This document shows, piece after piece, positions 18,270 to 26,890 of a stretch of DNA of 64,000 nucleotides. The stretch is taken from positions 103,648 to 167,647 of the forward strand of contig WSYJ01000183.1 in assembly GCA_020186115.1 (NCBI GenBank). The letters are read 5' to 3'. Origin of the DNA: Histomonas meleagridis. Taxonomy: Eukaryota > Parabasalia > Tritrichomonadida > Dientamoebidae. Within the stretch, counting starts at the first letter, position 1, and each line of letters begins with the position of its first letter. The notes below the pieces were generated by a model. The model searched no databases and had not been told where the DNA came from. It saw only the letters and a program-made list of their open reading frames with translations. A program made the position numbers and the translations under genes.

Positions 18270-19754
18270 ATGGCTTCCCCAACAACGATTTATGTAGGCG
18301 ATCTTCCTATTGATATGGAAGAGAGAAAAACTCTCGTTACAGAAGACTTCTTGAGAAGTCTTTTCAGAGAAGCAGGAACAATTCTTCCAGCACCACAAGG
18401 AGTTATAATCAGGCAACGCGAAGATCGTAATGGTGTCCCATATGCATTTGCTTTCATAACATTCGAAACTCGTGAAATGGCTGAAAAAGCTATATCTGAT
18501 TTCAACTATACAAAATTAGAAAATCAACCAATTCGTATTTCTGTGGTAGACCCTGAAACGCGTAAGATTAGAAAGAGTGGTCTTGGTAATCTTTTCATCA
18601 AGAACCTTGATCCATCAATTGAAGTTTCGCAATTACATGAAGCTTTTGCCAACTTTGGTGAAATTATCTCATGCAAGATTCCTACTGATTTAAATAGTCA
18701 AGGAGAGCTGGTTTCACGTGGCTATGGTTATGTTCAATTCCGCAATCCAGAAGATGCCCAACAAGCCATCTCAGATCTGAAGGAAGCCACAATCAATGGC
18801 CGCCCAATTACCATTGAACCTTTTAGACGTCGCCAAAGGGTTAAGCCAGAAGAAACATATCAAAATGTATACATCAAGAATCTTCCACCATCCATTAAAA
18901 CTAATGAAGATCTTGCCAAGATCTTTTCCGCATATGGTGATGTTCAAAGTGCCTATATTTCCATCAAAGATGGTAAGCCACTTCCATTTGGATTTTGCAA
19001 TATGACCACCCACGAAGCTGCTGTTTCAGCTGTTGAAGCTCTCAATGGCAAAGAACTTGAAGGATGTGTTCTCTTTGCTTGCCGAGCCATGAAAAAGAAT
19101 GAACGTCTTCAAGCATTACATGAGTCATCAGAAAAATGGCGTAAGTCTAACTTTGAGAAGTACAAAGGCAGGAATCTTTATGTACGTGGCTTTGATAAAC
19201 AAATGACTGATGATCGCCTCAAAGAAATCTTTTCTGAATTTGGCGAAATTGAATCGTACACGATCAAGCGCGATGAAAGTGGCAACTCACGTGAGTTTGG
19301 ATTCGTCTGTTACAAGAAAGCTGAAGATGCCGCAAAGTGCATCAAAGAATCCGTTAAGTTGACATATGACGGAAAACCGTTTTACGTTGCCAAAGTTATG
19401 CCACGTGATGAACGTATTAAGTATTTACACAACCAACGTGCAAATATTATGGCACAACATGCTGGTAATAAGCAATTAATGAATGCAATGCCAGGATCTA
19501 CATTAAATAATAATCCATTGCCAATGCCAATGCAATACATTCCTCAAATGAATAGCGAGCAACAACAAATTATGTTTGCACAACCTATGATGTACGCACA
19601 GCCTTCAATTAGGGATAAACTCAAAAGCGAAATTTATGATAAAAAAGGTCCGAATTCTCAAGTTTTTATTCAAAGAATTAAGGATATTTCAGATGAACAA
19701 ATTAATTTATTACTTTTGGACCAAGAATTATTAGAAAAATGGTTATCAAAATAA
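18270..19754 (+). CDS. cytoplasmic poly(A)-binding protein, four RRMs
   Basis: The 494-aa protein has four RNA-recognition motifs with the usual RNP2/RNP1 pairs: IYVGDL with YAFAFITF, LFIKNL with YGYVQF, VYIKNL with FGFCNM, and LYVRGF with FGFVCY. A Met/Pro/Gln-rich linker follows, then a C-terminal helical segment that begins IRDKLKSEIY and ends LLLLDQELLEKWLSK. This is the PABP layout: RRM1-4 bind poly(A), and the C-terminal MLLE domain binds PAM2 peptides. The MLLE domain is degenerate and lacks the KITGMLLE signature. The product should bind mRNA tails and act in translation and mRNA stability. An out-of-frame ATG at 18251 precedes the chosen start; homology puts the start at 18270. The stop reads TAAA. 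Confidence 0.93.
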   Translation: MASPTTIYVGDLPIDMEERKTLVTEDFLRSLFREAGTILPAPQGVIIRQREDRNGVPYAFAFITFETREMAEKAISDFNYTKLENQPIRISVVDPETRKIRKSGLGNLFIKNLDPSIEVSQLHEAFANFGEIISCKIPTDLNSQGELVSRGYGYVQFRNPEDAQQAISDLKEATINGRPITIEPFRRRQRVKPEETYQNVYIKNLPPSIKTNEDLAKIFSAYGDVQSAYISIKDGKPLPFGFCNMTTHEAAVSAVEALNGKELEGCVLFACRAMKKNERLQALHESSEKWRKSNFEKYKGRNLYVRGFDKQMTDDRLKEIFSEFGEIESYTIKRDESGNSREFGFVCYKKAEDAAKCIKESVKLTYDGKPFYVAKVMPRDERIKYLHNQRANIMAQHAGNKQLMNAMPGSTLNNNPLPMPMQYIPQMNSEQQQIMFAQPMMYAQPSIRDKLKSEIYDKKGPNSQVFIQRIKDISDEQINLLLLDQELLEKWLSK

Positions 19755-19973
19755 AGAAATAAAATAATTAGTAAATGGCTTTTAAACCCATTTTTTTCAA
19801 ATGTTCGGAAAGAATAATGTTCATAATTGGACGATTTGTTTATCATGTGATATTTATAGGATGAAAACATTCATTTTTTATTCGCTGTGATGGGTATTCA
19901 ATATGCGATAATTTTTCTATGTGCTAGCACAGAAAAATCACCAAACGATAAATTTTCAAAGATGCTCTTTTTG

Positions 19974-19984
19974 CTTCACATTCT
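19974..19984 (+). promoter_or_regulatory. initiator-like element of the dehydrogenase gene
   Basis: CTTCACATTC contains TCACAT, a fit to TCAYWT, with the presumed first base at 19978, only 10 nt before ATG 19988. Confidence 0.45.
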
Positions 19985-19987
19985 TTA

Positions 19988-20806
19988 ATGAAAGTTTGGT
20001 TTGTTACAGGAACATCAACAGGAATTGGCCACGAACTTGTTAAACTTCTTCTTGCACGTGGCGATAAAGTTATTGCAACATCTCGAACACCCGAAAAATT
20101 AATAGCTTCCATTGGCCCTGTTTCAGAAAACTTCCTTCCAATTGCACTTGACCTCAATTCTGAGGAGAATATCAAGTCTGTTGTTTCCAAATCTATTGAA
20201 CATTTTGGTCATATTGATGTTCTTGTCAATAATGCTGGTTACGGACAAAATGGTACATTTGAAGAAACTTCTGAGGAATCTATCCGCAAAAACTTCGAAA
20301 TTAACTTCTTTGCTCCTCTTCGTATTATTCGTGAAATAATGCCACATTTCAGGTCACGTAAAAGTGGTACCATTTTCAATGTCGCATCTATTGCAGCCTT
20401 CCATTCCTTCTATGGCATGGGCACATATTCTGCAGCTAAGATGGCACTTCGTGGAATGACGATTGGAATGCGTGATGAATTTAAGCATTTCGGAGTTCGT
20501 ACATGTTGTGTTGCTCCAGGTCCATTCAAGACTGCATTTTATGACCAAAGTGGTCAATCTGATATTGTTATTGATGATTATGAAGAACTCCGTAAGACTC
20601 TTCCACCACGTGTTATGAAGTGGAAATGGGAAGACAATGTAAAGGGAGCTCAGCTTATCATCGATGCAAATGAATTAGATGAAATTCCAGAAACATTGTT
20701 CTTAGGAAAAGTTGCAATCGATGTCGTAAGAGGAGACCTAAAGAAAATTAATGACGAAATGGATAAATATGAAGAAATGTGTTCACATTGTGGAGCAGAG
20801 TTATAA
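19988..20806 (+). CDS. short-chain dehydrogenase/reductase
   Basis: This 272-aa classical SDR has the N-terminal nucleotide-binding motif TGTSTGIG (residues 7-14), the NNAG motif near 82, and the catalytic Tyr and Lys in YSAAK, with a serine in the preceding NVASIAAF stretch. The length and order fit classical SDRs, which use NAD(P)(H) to oxidise or reduce alcohol and carbonyl groups. The substrate cannot be deduced. There is no signal peptide. The C-terminus ends MCSHCGAEL, a CxxC pair unusual for the family. Codon use is relatively G/C-rich, suggesting good expression. The stop reads TAAA. Bacterial-like SDRs are common in trichomonads, so transfer is possible but not shown here. Confidence 0.92.
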   Translation: MKVWFVTGTSTGIGHELVKLLLARGDKVIATSRTPEKLIASIGPVSENFLPIALDLNSEENIKSVVSKSIEHFGHIDVLVNNAGYGQNGTFEETSEESIRKNFEINFFAPLRIIREIMPHFRSRKSGTIFNVASIAAFHSFYGMGTYSAAKMALRGMTIGMRDEFKHFGVRTCCVAPGPFKTAFYDQSGQSDIVIDDYEELRKTLPPRVMKWKWEDNVKGAQLIIDANELDEIPETLFLGKVAIDVVRGDLKKINDEMDKYEEMCSHCGAEL

Positions 20807-20989
20807 ACAGTTTAGTAAAAACTGAAAGATTCAAAATATTCATTATATATTTTAATTAAAATTTTCAAGCTATCTAAAAATAAAATATTAATTTATCAAA
20901 ATAAGAGATGTTTTTGTCCTAATTATGCGTGATGACAAATATAAAATATTAAAAAGAATGATTAGTTTCAAAGTTTATTTAGTTTTCTG

Positions 20990-22509
20990 TTATGTTGAAG
21001 CATTCTCTAGAAATAATTGAACTATTTCATTATAATTTTTTTCACATGCAAGTATAAATGCTGTATTAAATGTTTTAAATGATTTCCATAACTTATTTTT
21101 AAATTTTATATTATTTAGTTAAACATCAAAGTTTTTAAGCGGACATCACGAATATTGATATCAATACCTTTTTGTTCAAGAAGTAATTTCACTATTTCAG
21201 TAAAACCATTTGCAGATGCTATCATTAAAGCTGTCCAGAAAAATAGAAATAATTTCCATATATTATTTTTGAAACAGGATAAAATAATTGAAATAAATTT
21301 TAAATGAAAAAAATAAAAATTTTTTGCATTGATATCTATTCCTTCTTGTTCAAGAAGTAGTTTGACGATATTTGTGTAACCTTTTGCAGTTGCGATCATA
21401 AGTGCCGTTTTAAACAATTACTATAATCTCCAAATATTATTTTTTGAATATTAAACTATTAGAATATATTTTAAATTAAAAAAATAATTTCCTTTTTCAT
21501 TAAAAATGATATCATCTCGTTTAAGTAGTTCTTTAACTATTATATAATTACCATTATCACAAGCAAGCATAAGCGATGTTTCAAATATTTTGATTGATTT
21601 CCACATATTATCTTAAAATATAAAATTATTTAAAGAAATTTTAAGTTAAATAAATAAAGAGCTTTATCATTGATATTAATTTCTTTATGCTTGAGAAGTA
21701 ATTTAACAATTTCTATATAATTATTTAAAACAGCTATTAGAAGTAATGTTCTATATAAAATGAATATATTTTAAATACATTCGTAAAACATTAAATTATT
21801 AAAATAAATTTTAATAAAAACGAATAAATATCTCGATCATTAATGTCAATTCCTTCTTTTTCAAGAAGCATTTTAACTAATATAGTATTGCCATTTTCAC
21901 ATGCAAGCATAAGTGCTGTTTCAAATTATTAAGATATTCTTCAAAAATTTTTATGATATATCGAATTATTAAATAAAGTATTAAATTGGATAAATTAATA
22001 TTTTTGTCATTGAAATCAATTCCTTTTTTCTCAAGAAGTAATTTTGCTATACTATTATTTCCATTTTCAGCTGCAATCATAAGTGCTGTGTTAAATAATT
22101 TTAATAATTTCCAAATATATTCATTTAATGAGAAATATATAAAGCAAATAATAAATAAAAGAATAAAACATCTTTTTTATTGAAATCAATTCTTTTTAGA
22201 CCAAGAAGTAATTTGATGACTTTTTCATGATTATTTTGAGATGCAATCATAAGTGCTGTTTGAAATAAATAAAATTATTTCCAAATATTAATATTTAATA
22301 AAAAAATATTAAGATAAACATTTAAAAGAACAAATAAACATTTATTGCATTAATATCAATTCTTTTTTGTCTAAGAAGTAATTCAACTATTTCGGGATAA
22401 CCTTTTTCAGATGCAATCATAAGTGCAGTTTGAAACAATTTAAATAAGTTTTAATAATAATTTTAAAACATATAATTATTAAAAGAAATTTCAAATAAAA
22501 CAAATTAAC
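20990..22509 (-). repeat. nine-copy 170-bp tandem array of ankyrin modules separated by 80-nt spacers
   Basis: Read on the minus strand, each unit has a 90-nt open ankyrin module (TALMIAS...LLLEQKGIDIN type) and an AT-rich spacer. The module starts fall at 22429, 22259, 22089, 21919, 21749, 21579, 21408, 21234 and 21064. The spacing is exactly 170 bp except for 171 and 174. Spacers are 80 nt, with one of 81 and one of 84. I read all nine modules and none contains a stop or frameshift. The last ends in a natural stop (TAA 20990-20992). Since 80 is not a multiple of three, the modules cannot be joined in one frame without removing about 68 nt each. The spacers share a pattern with a TTTGGAAATTATT-like stretch but lack trichomonad splice signals (GTAYGT, ACTAAC...CACAG). 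The array is the direct continuation of the ankyrin gene at 22417-23823. Confidence 0.85.
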
Positions 22510-23823
22510 ATCTTTTTCATTAATATTTATTTTTCCTTGCTCAATAATATATTTAACAAGTTCAATATTTCCGGATGCTGATGAAAATATCAAAGTAAAT
22601 TTTGGCATTTTATTATTTTGCAAAAAATGCTTAATAAGATATAAGTTTCCAAGTTTGGCTGCTTCGTATATAATCATTTCATCAATTTTCATTTCTTCTT
22701 TTTCTAGGAATGAAAGAATTTCATAATTATCACTTATAACACAAAAATATTTTAGATCATTAATGTTCTTTGGTTTCATTTGAACGTTTGCTTGTTGTCT
22801 ATTTAATGTTACATTGAAAGATAATCGAGTTCCTGAATTTGATGAATTTTGGAATTTTTCAAATTTATTTTCATAAATATATTTAAAGATTTCATTTTGA
22901 TGAAATGTAATAGCAGTATAATACGCACCTTTAAATGATGAATGATTTTGTTCACATATATGAACTATTTCAAGATTCCCACCTGCAACTGCATATTTAC
23001 CTGTTTCCTTTATTTTCGATTTGTTTAATAATAAATACCTAAAACACTTAATTGATCCAAAAAATGCTGCATAATCAATAAGTGGAATATATTCTTGGTT
23101 AATAAACGAATATCTTTCATAAAGTGATGGTTCTATTGTCTGTTTGAAATTAAATTTTGTTTGTGATGAAATTTCTTGAAGTTTTTCAACATTATCGTTT
23201 CGAATTATTTTTGCAATTTCATTTGGATTAACTCCTTCTTGAACATATCTCTTATGAAGTTCAAAATCATTTTGTGCTAATTCATCATAACTATTCACGA
23301 ATGATCTTTCTATTGGATCAATATATTCCGAGTTTTTGTTTTCTATTTCTGTTTTATATTGTGCAAAATATTTTGATGATATATGTTTAGTAATGTTTTC
23401 ATGAATTAAATTTCTTTCAATCATTTGCTCAATTAGGTAATATGCTTCTTGTGATTTAATATCAGATATATATTTAATAAAGATTTCTAAGATTTTAGGA
23501 TAATCTTTGCTTATTTCTTCTTCTTTCACTTGAATTATTTTAACATATTGTAAGTATATATTGATTTCATTCCTTTTTGAGTAAAATGAGAAATATATCA
23601 AATTACTTATAACTAAATTGAAAGAATATGGAAAATTCAAATCAAATATATTCATCGTTTTTTCAACTGATATTTCGAGATTTTCTTCTGTTAGATTTAA
23701 TATAATTTGCTGTAGCGTTATTAGTAATTCAATATAGTTTCTAAGATAGTTAGAGGCTTCATTTTTTCTTTTTAATGGGTCCTTAATAGTATTGATATTA
23801 TTTTGGTTGCAATCCTTTATCAT
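22417..23823 (-). CDS. DUF3447/ankyrin-repeat protein, 5' part of a longer modular gene
   Basis: The 468-aa frame begins at ATG 23821-23823. It has the layout typical of the large trichomonad family: an N-terminal helical region, a DUF3447-like part (about residues 165-330, with IPLIDYAAFFGSIKCFRYLL) and ankyrin repeats near the end (TLIFSSASGNIELVKYIIEQ). Ankyrin repeats bind proteins; the family's role is unknown. The last codons, from about VNLFYLKF on, are translation of the first non-coding spacer of the 170-bp array, so the true C-terminus is uncertain. If the spacers were removed the gene would run on to TAA 20990 with nine more modules. A TCATTTTT initiator lies 14 nt upstream of the ATG. 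Confidence 0.8.
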   Translation of the reverse strand: MIKDCNQNNINTIKDPLKRKNEASNYLRNYIELLITLQQIILNLTEENLEISVEKTMNIFDLNFPYSFNLVISNLIYFSFYSKRNEINIYLQYVKIIQVKEEEISKDYPKILEIFIKYISDIKSQEAYYLIEQMIERNLIHENITKHISSKYFAQYKTEIENKNSEYIDPIERSFVNSYDELAQNDFELHKRYVQEGVNPNEIAKIIRNDNVEKLQEISSQTKFNFKQTIEPSLYERYSFINQEYIPLIDYAAFFGSIKCFRYLLLNKSKIKETGKYAVAGGNLEIVHICEQNHSSFKGAYYTAITFHQNEIFKYIYENKFEKFQNSSNSGTRLSFNVTLNRQQANVQMKPKNINDLKYFCVISDNYEILSFLEKEEMKIDEMIIYEAAKLGNLYLIKHFLQNNKMPKFTLIFSSASGNIELVKYIIEQGKININEKDVNLFYLKFLLIIICFKIIIKTYLNCFKLHL

Positions 23824-23829
23824 TGAGCA

Positions 23830-23841
23830 TTAAAAATGATT
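23830..23841 (-). promoter_or_regulatory. initiator of the DUF3447/ankyrin gene
   Basis: ATCATTTTTAATG on the minus strand fits TCAYTW, with the presumed first base at 23837. The first ATG after it is out of frame; the second, 14 nt downstream, opens the gene. Confidence 0.5.
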
Positions 23842-24029
23842 TGTCAGAGTCAACCACAACATTCAAAAAGTTATTTCAAATTGTTAACAATATCGACTTT
23901 TCTAATTATTGGTGATGAAGCTGTTCAATGTTTAATCCTCATGGTGATATTCTAAAAATTTACAAAGTTAGCATGTCATCACTCATATAAAGGAAACTCT
24001 CTTTGATATGTTTATGTTTAAAAAAAAAA

Positions 24030-24395
24030 TTATAATGATTCATCATAACCATCATTTGTGTTAGGTAAAACGCATTTAGTTGATCCTTCGGATTTTTCGC
24101 TAATCGTTCCATCTGGGCATTTCAAACAAGTCACGAAAGAAGATGAATCAGTGGAATTTGAGAAATAACCATTTGGACATGGTTTACACTTTTTAGTACC
24201 TTCTTCATCAGAATAATATCCATCAGGACATTGTGTGCATTCTCTTGATTCTGGTATTGGACTAAAAAATCCTTTTGGACATTTAACACAATGATGTTCT
24301 GTTCCACGTGGCCAATATTCACCTGATCTGCATGGCTTGCAGTCATCACAATATGCATTACCAGAATGTAGATAGCATAAAAACAACCCAAACAT
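24030..24395 (-). CDS. small secreted cysteine-rich (GCC2/GCC3-like) protein
   Basis: This 121-aa protein starts with a short hydrophobic signal-like stretch (MFGLFLCYLHSGNA). About three tandem cysteine-rich units follow, with the pattern C-x2-CP-x-GY(Y/F)S and repeated CPDG/CPNG motifs. This is the ephrin-receptor-like (GCC2/GCC3) repeat, common in extracellular proteins of protists. There is no transmembrane helix or GPI-like tail, so it is predicted to be secreted, or else is the remains of a longer surface protein. Upstream are GGGTACCC (43 bp) and, overlapping it on the minus strand, CCCTTTTG, which resembles the T. vaginalis M5 core-promoter motif. Confidence 0.75.
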   Translation of the reverse strand: MFGLFLCYLHSGNAYCDDCKPCRSGEYWPRGTEHHCVKCPKGFFSPIPESRECTQCPDGYYSDEEGTKKCKPCPNGYFSNSTDSSSFVTCLKCPDGTISEKSEGSTKCVLPNTNDGYDESL

Positions 24396-24433
24396 TATTT
24401 TTTATAAGCAAACGATCATTTTTTATTCAATGC

Positions 24434-24445
24434 AAAAGGGTACCC
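24434..24445 (-). promoter_or_regulatory. GGGTACCC and CCTTTTG motifs upstream of the Cys-rich gene
   Basis: On the plus strand CAAAAGGGTACCCC combines the reverse complement of CCTTTTG (similar to T. vaginalis motif M5) and the 8-bp palindrome GGGTACCC, a member of the GGGYRCCC set. It lies about 40-50 bp before ATG 24395. Confidence 0.4.
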
Positions 24446-24551
24446 CAGTTCTAAAACTTAAAAAGTGAAAATTTCACAAAATTTCAATATTGAAAATGTT
24501 GAATCATGATTCCAAGCTTTACATATATTTGAAAGCACGATAGGAAAAATC

Positions 24552-25349
24552 TTATTTGCTTTTGATTTGTTGAGCACTTGGCCTTCTGGAGCTTGCTTTA
24601 TGTATCGATTCAAGCTCATTTTGTTTCTCTACAAGCTGGGCCTCGAGTTCAGATTTCCTTTGCGTTAGCTCCTCTTTTTGCTTTTTAAGTTGCAACATTT
24701 TTCTTTGATAAGAGTTTTTTTCACGATTTTGTTGTTCTTCCAATTGTTGCCGCCTTTTTTCCAAAGCATCCAAAGCTTTGTCCAGTTCATCTTCTGATGG
24801 TATTTGTTGTGATTCATTTTTGTTCTTAGCTTCTTGAGTTTGTTTAATTTGACCCTTTAGTCTACGGTTTTCTGCAAGAAGAGTATGTCTTCGTTCCTCC
24901 AATACTTTGATCTCTTTTTGAGCGGCCTGTAGTTGGTTTTTTAGTTTAAGAACACTTTGCTGTGCTTCAATAGATTCATCACTATTTTCATGGTTCATTT
25001 GTCGTAGGGCTTTAATTTGCCGCTTTGATGTATCAACTAAAACGGAATTTTCGGTTTCAAGTTCTGCCAATTGCTTTTTTTTTGCTGATATTTTATCGCG
25101 GATGGTTCGAGAATCATACTTTTTTTGGATTGAAGAAAATGCTGAGTTACACCGTTTTTCAATTGTTCCAAATTTTCCTGATAATATTATGTACATAGTA
25201 TCGTACGATTGACTTGTTGTAAAATCTACTAAAGGAAGTTGTGGCATATTAATTTTTGCTTTATTCATCAGGCCTTCTAACATTTTATCTAACATACAAA
25301 TTTTTGTTCTGATTTCTGAACTCAGATCTATTTTACTTTCTTTTTGCAT
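24552..25349 (-). CDS. coiled-coil protein
   Basis: ATG 25349 begins MQKESKIDLSSEIR; the codons before it open only from a TTG and are left out, giving 265 residues. After about 85 ordinary residues the protein becomes an almost continuous coiled coil rich in Lys, Glu and Gln (ISAKKKQLAELETENSVL and onwards) and ends in a basic, Ser-rich tail (SSRRPSAQQIKSK). The family is not recognised. Proteins like this are often cytoskeletal or centrosomal/basal-body components, but nothing here proves that. Confidence 0.8.
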   Translation of the reverse strand: MQKESKIDLSSEIRTKICMLDKMLEGLMNKAKINMPQLPLVDFTTSQSYDTMYIILSGKFGTIEKRCNSAFSSIQKKYDSRTIRDKISAKKKQLAELETENSVLVDTSKRQIKALRQMNHENSDESIEAQQSVLKLKNQLQAAQKEIKVLEERRHTLLAENRRLKGQIKQTQEAKNKNESQQIPSEDELDKALDALEKRRQQLEEQQNREKNSYQRKMLQLKKQKEELTQRKSELEAQLVEKQNELESIHKASSRRPSAQQIKSK

Positions 25350-25662
25350 TAAGAAAATAACGTTCTCCAAACACAAATATCCAAAAATAAATTTGATGAA
25401 TCTCTCTTATTTTTAACATAATTTAATTTATCTCTCATATTATTTATGTGTTCCTTCATTATTATCCATGAATAATTTATTTATTGTTCAAATTACCTAT
25501 ATATTTCCTTATAAAAACAATATTTTTTTAATAGAAGATTTCATTATAATGTTGATAATCTGTTGCATGAATATGAGCCATAATTTTTGGCCAAAAAATG
25601 AAAAACAAATCTGAATTTTAATGTCTTCCATTAAAAACAATTAAAATCAAAAAATTTCTCAT
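25350..25662. other. intergenic region, no feature seen
   Basis: AT-rich spacer between two minus-strand genes. I see no motif from the recurring sets and no open frame with coding character. Confidence 0.5.
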
Positions 25663-26574
25663 CTAAGGATTTATTAACACTTGATATTTATCATCATCTT
25701 CATGATAGATTTTCATACTTTTCTTCTTTCTTATTGACATATGTTTTCTTAACCAAAGTACGGCGAACACAACCCAAGTTAATGCTATCAATAAAACAGT
25801 AATATAGATTATTAGCTCGGTTTCATCAACTTTTTTATCAAAGCATTTGTTTTTCACTTCTTTGCCTTCAAGTGCTTGAACAGAAACACCGTTATCATAA
25901 CTAACGTGAGCGAAGAATGAGTGCACACACTTAGAATAATATTCTTCGTCGTCATGTTTTTTAAAGCGTTCAAAATAAAAACGACCACCTGACCCACTCT
26001 TATTGAAAGCAATGAAAAATGAGCCGGTAACATCAGCTTCACAATTACTATTGCGACACATAGGTGTTGGAATGGATGTTGAAAGCGATGTGTAAAGTGA
26101 AGATACTGCAGTATCTTCAGGTCTAATTCCAAAATTAAGCTTGACTTTATGGAGGTTACTTAAAGGTGAGAAAATACAAAGTAAAAAAGAATCATCTTTA
26201 ACATGAAAATTGTATCTGATATATTTACCTGCCATGAAAAAGAGCGCATGGGTGGGACAGATGGTAGAAGGAATAACCCAGTATTGGAGATAGACAGAGT
26301 TATTGTAATTTATGAATTCTATTGATGTATTTTCTAAAAATGAAAAAGCATAAGCTTTGTCAATCATATTTGGTGTATAAGTACGTGAATCATTCTTTGC
26401 AATAGTAAACTTGATATGTTTTTGCATATTTTCAGAAAACATTAAAAATAATTCATATCCATCTTCGAATTTTGTAAGTATTTGATCATTTGGATGAATT
26501 AGTAATGAACCAAATTTTTGATCTCCAATATCTATAGTATCACTAAGTGACAAAGTGAGCAAGAAAATAAACAT
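25663..26574 (-). CDS. type I membrane protein with a possible endocytic tail signal
   Basis: The 303-aa protein begins with a hydrophobic signal peptide (MFIFLLTLSLS). A luminal/extracellular domain of about 240 residues with several cysteines and N-x-S/T sites follows, then one transmembrane helix (IIYITVLLIALTWVVFAVLWL) and a basic cytoplasmic tail. The tail ends KYQVLINP, where YQVL fits the YxxPhi sorting signal read by AP adaptors. No known domain is recognised. The architecture suggests a trafficked receptor or surface protein. Two TCAC-type initiator-like sites lie 29-34 nt upstream of the ATG. Confidence 0.82.
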   Translation of the reverse strand: MFIFLLTLSLSDTIDIGDQKFGSLLIHPNDQILTKFEDGYELFLMFSENMQKHIKFTIAKNDSRTYTPNMIDKAYAFSFLENTSIEFINYNNSVYLQYWVIPSTICPTHALFFMAGKYIRYNFHVKDDSFLLCIFSPLSNLHKVKLNFGIRPEDTAVSSLYTSLSTSIPTPMCRNSNCEADVTGSFFIAFNKSGSGGRFYFERFKKHDDEEYYSKCVHSFFAHVSYDNGVSVQALEGKEVKNKCFDKKVDETELIIYITVLLIALTWVVFAVLWLRKHMSIRKKKSMKIYHEDDDKYQVLINP

Positions 26575-26890
26575 CTTTATTGCATTATAATTTAAAATTT
26601 TGTGAAGTGATTTCAGTAATTTACAAAACTTGGTGCTCCATCACAATTGTAGATATTAGTGACCGTTAACACCCCAATATTATAACCCGATATGGGGTTA
26701 TATTGGTAATAAGATAGGAATTCAAATGCTATCGATTTTAATACAAAAATTGGGACCGTTTCAAGTTTTCTTAGGTTTGAACATGATCAGTATTCAAATC
26801 AGGACGAAGAACTTTGTAGGGATTAAAAGAAAAAGCGATTACAACGTATTTCGAAATTTTCAATGAACTGAAAACTGGTTATATTTTTCA
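26575..26890. other. divergent promoter region with two GACCGTTWA-type sites
   Basis: Holds ACCGTT at 26662-26667 (GTGACCGTTAAC) and 26755-26760 (GGGACCGTTTC), plus a short imperfect repeat around AACCCGATATGGGGTTAT. TCACTTCAC on the minus strand near 26602-26610 is the likely initiator of the left gene. Confidence 0.5.

Noticed and set aside
21064-22509. Ankyrin-array spacers as ordinary spliceosomal introns
   Set aside because: No GTAYGT at the left ends and no ACTAAC...CACAG at the right ends in most copies. Only one copy ends in TTTAACACAG. Kept as an open question rather than annotated as introns.
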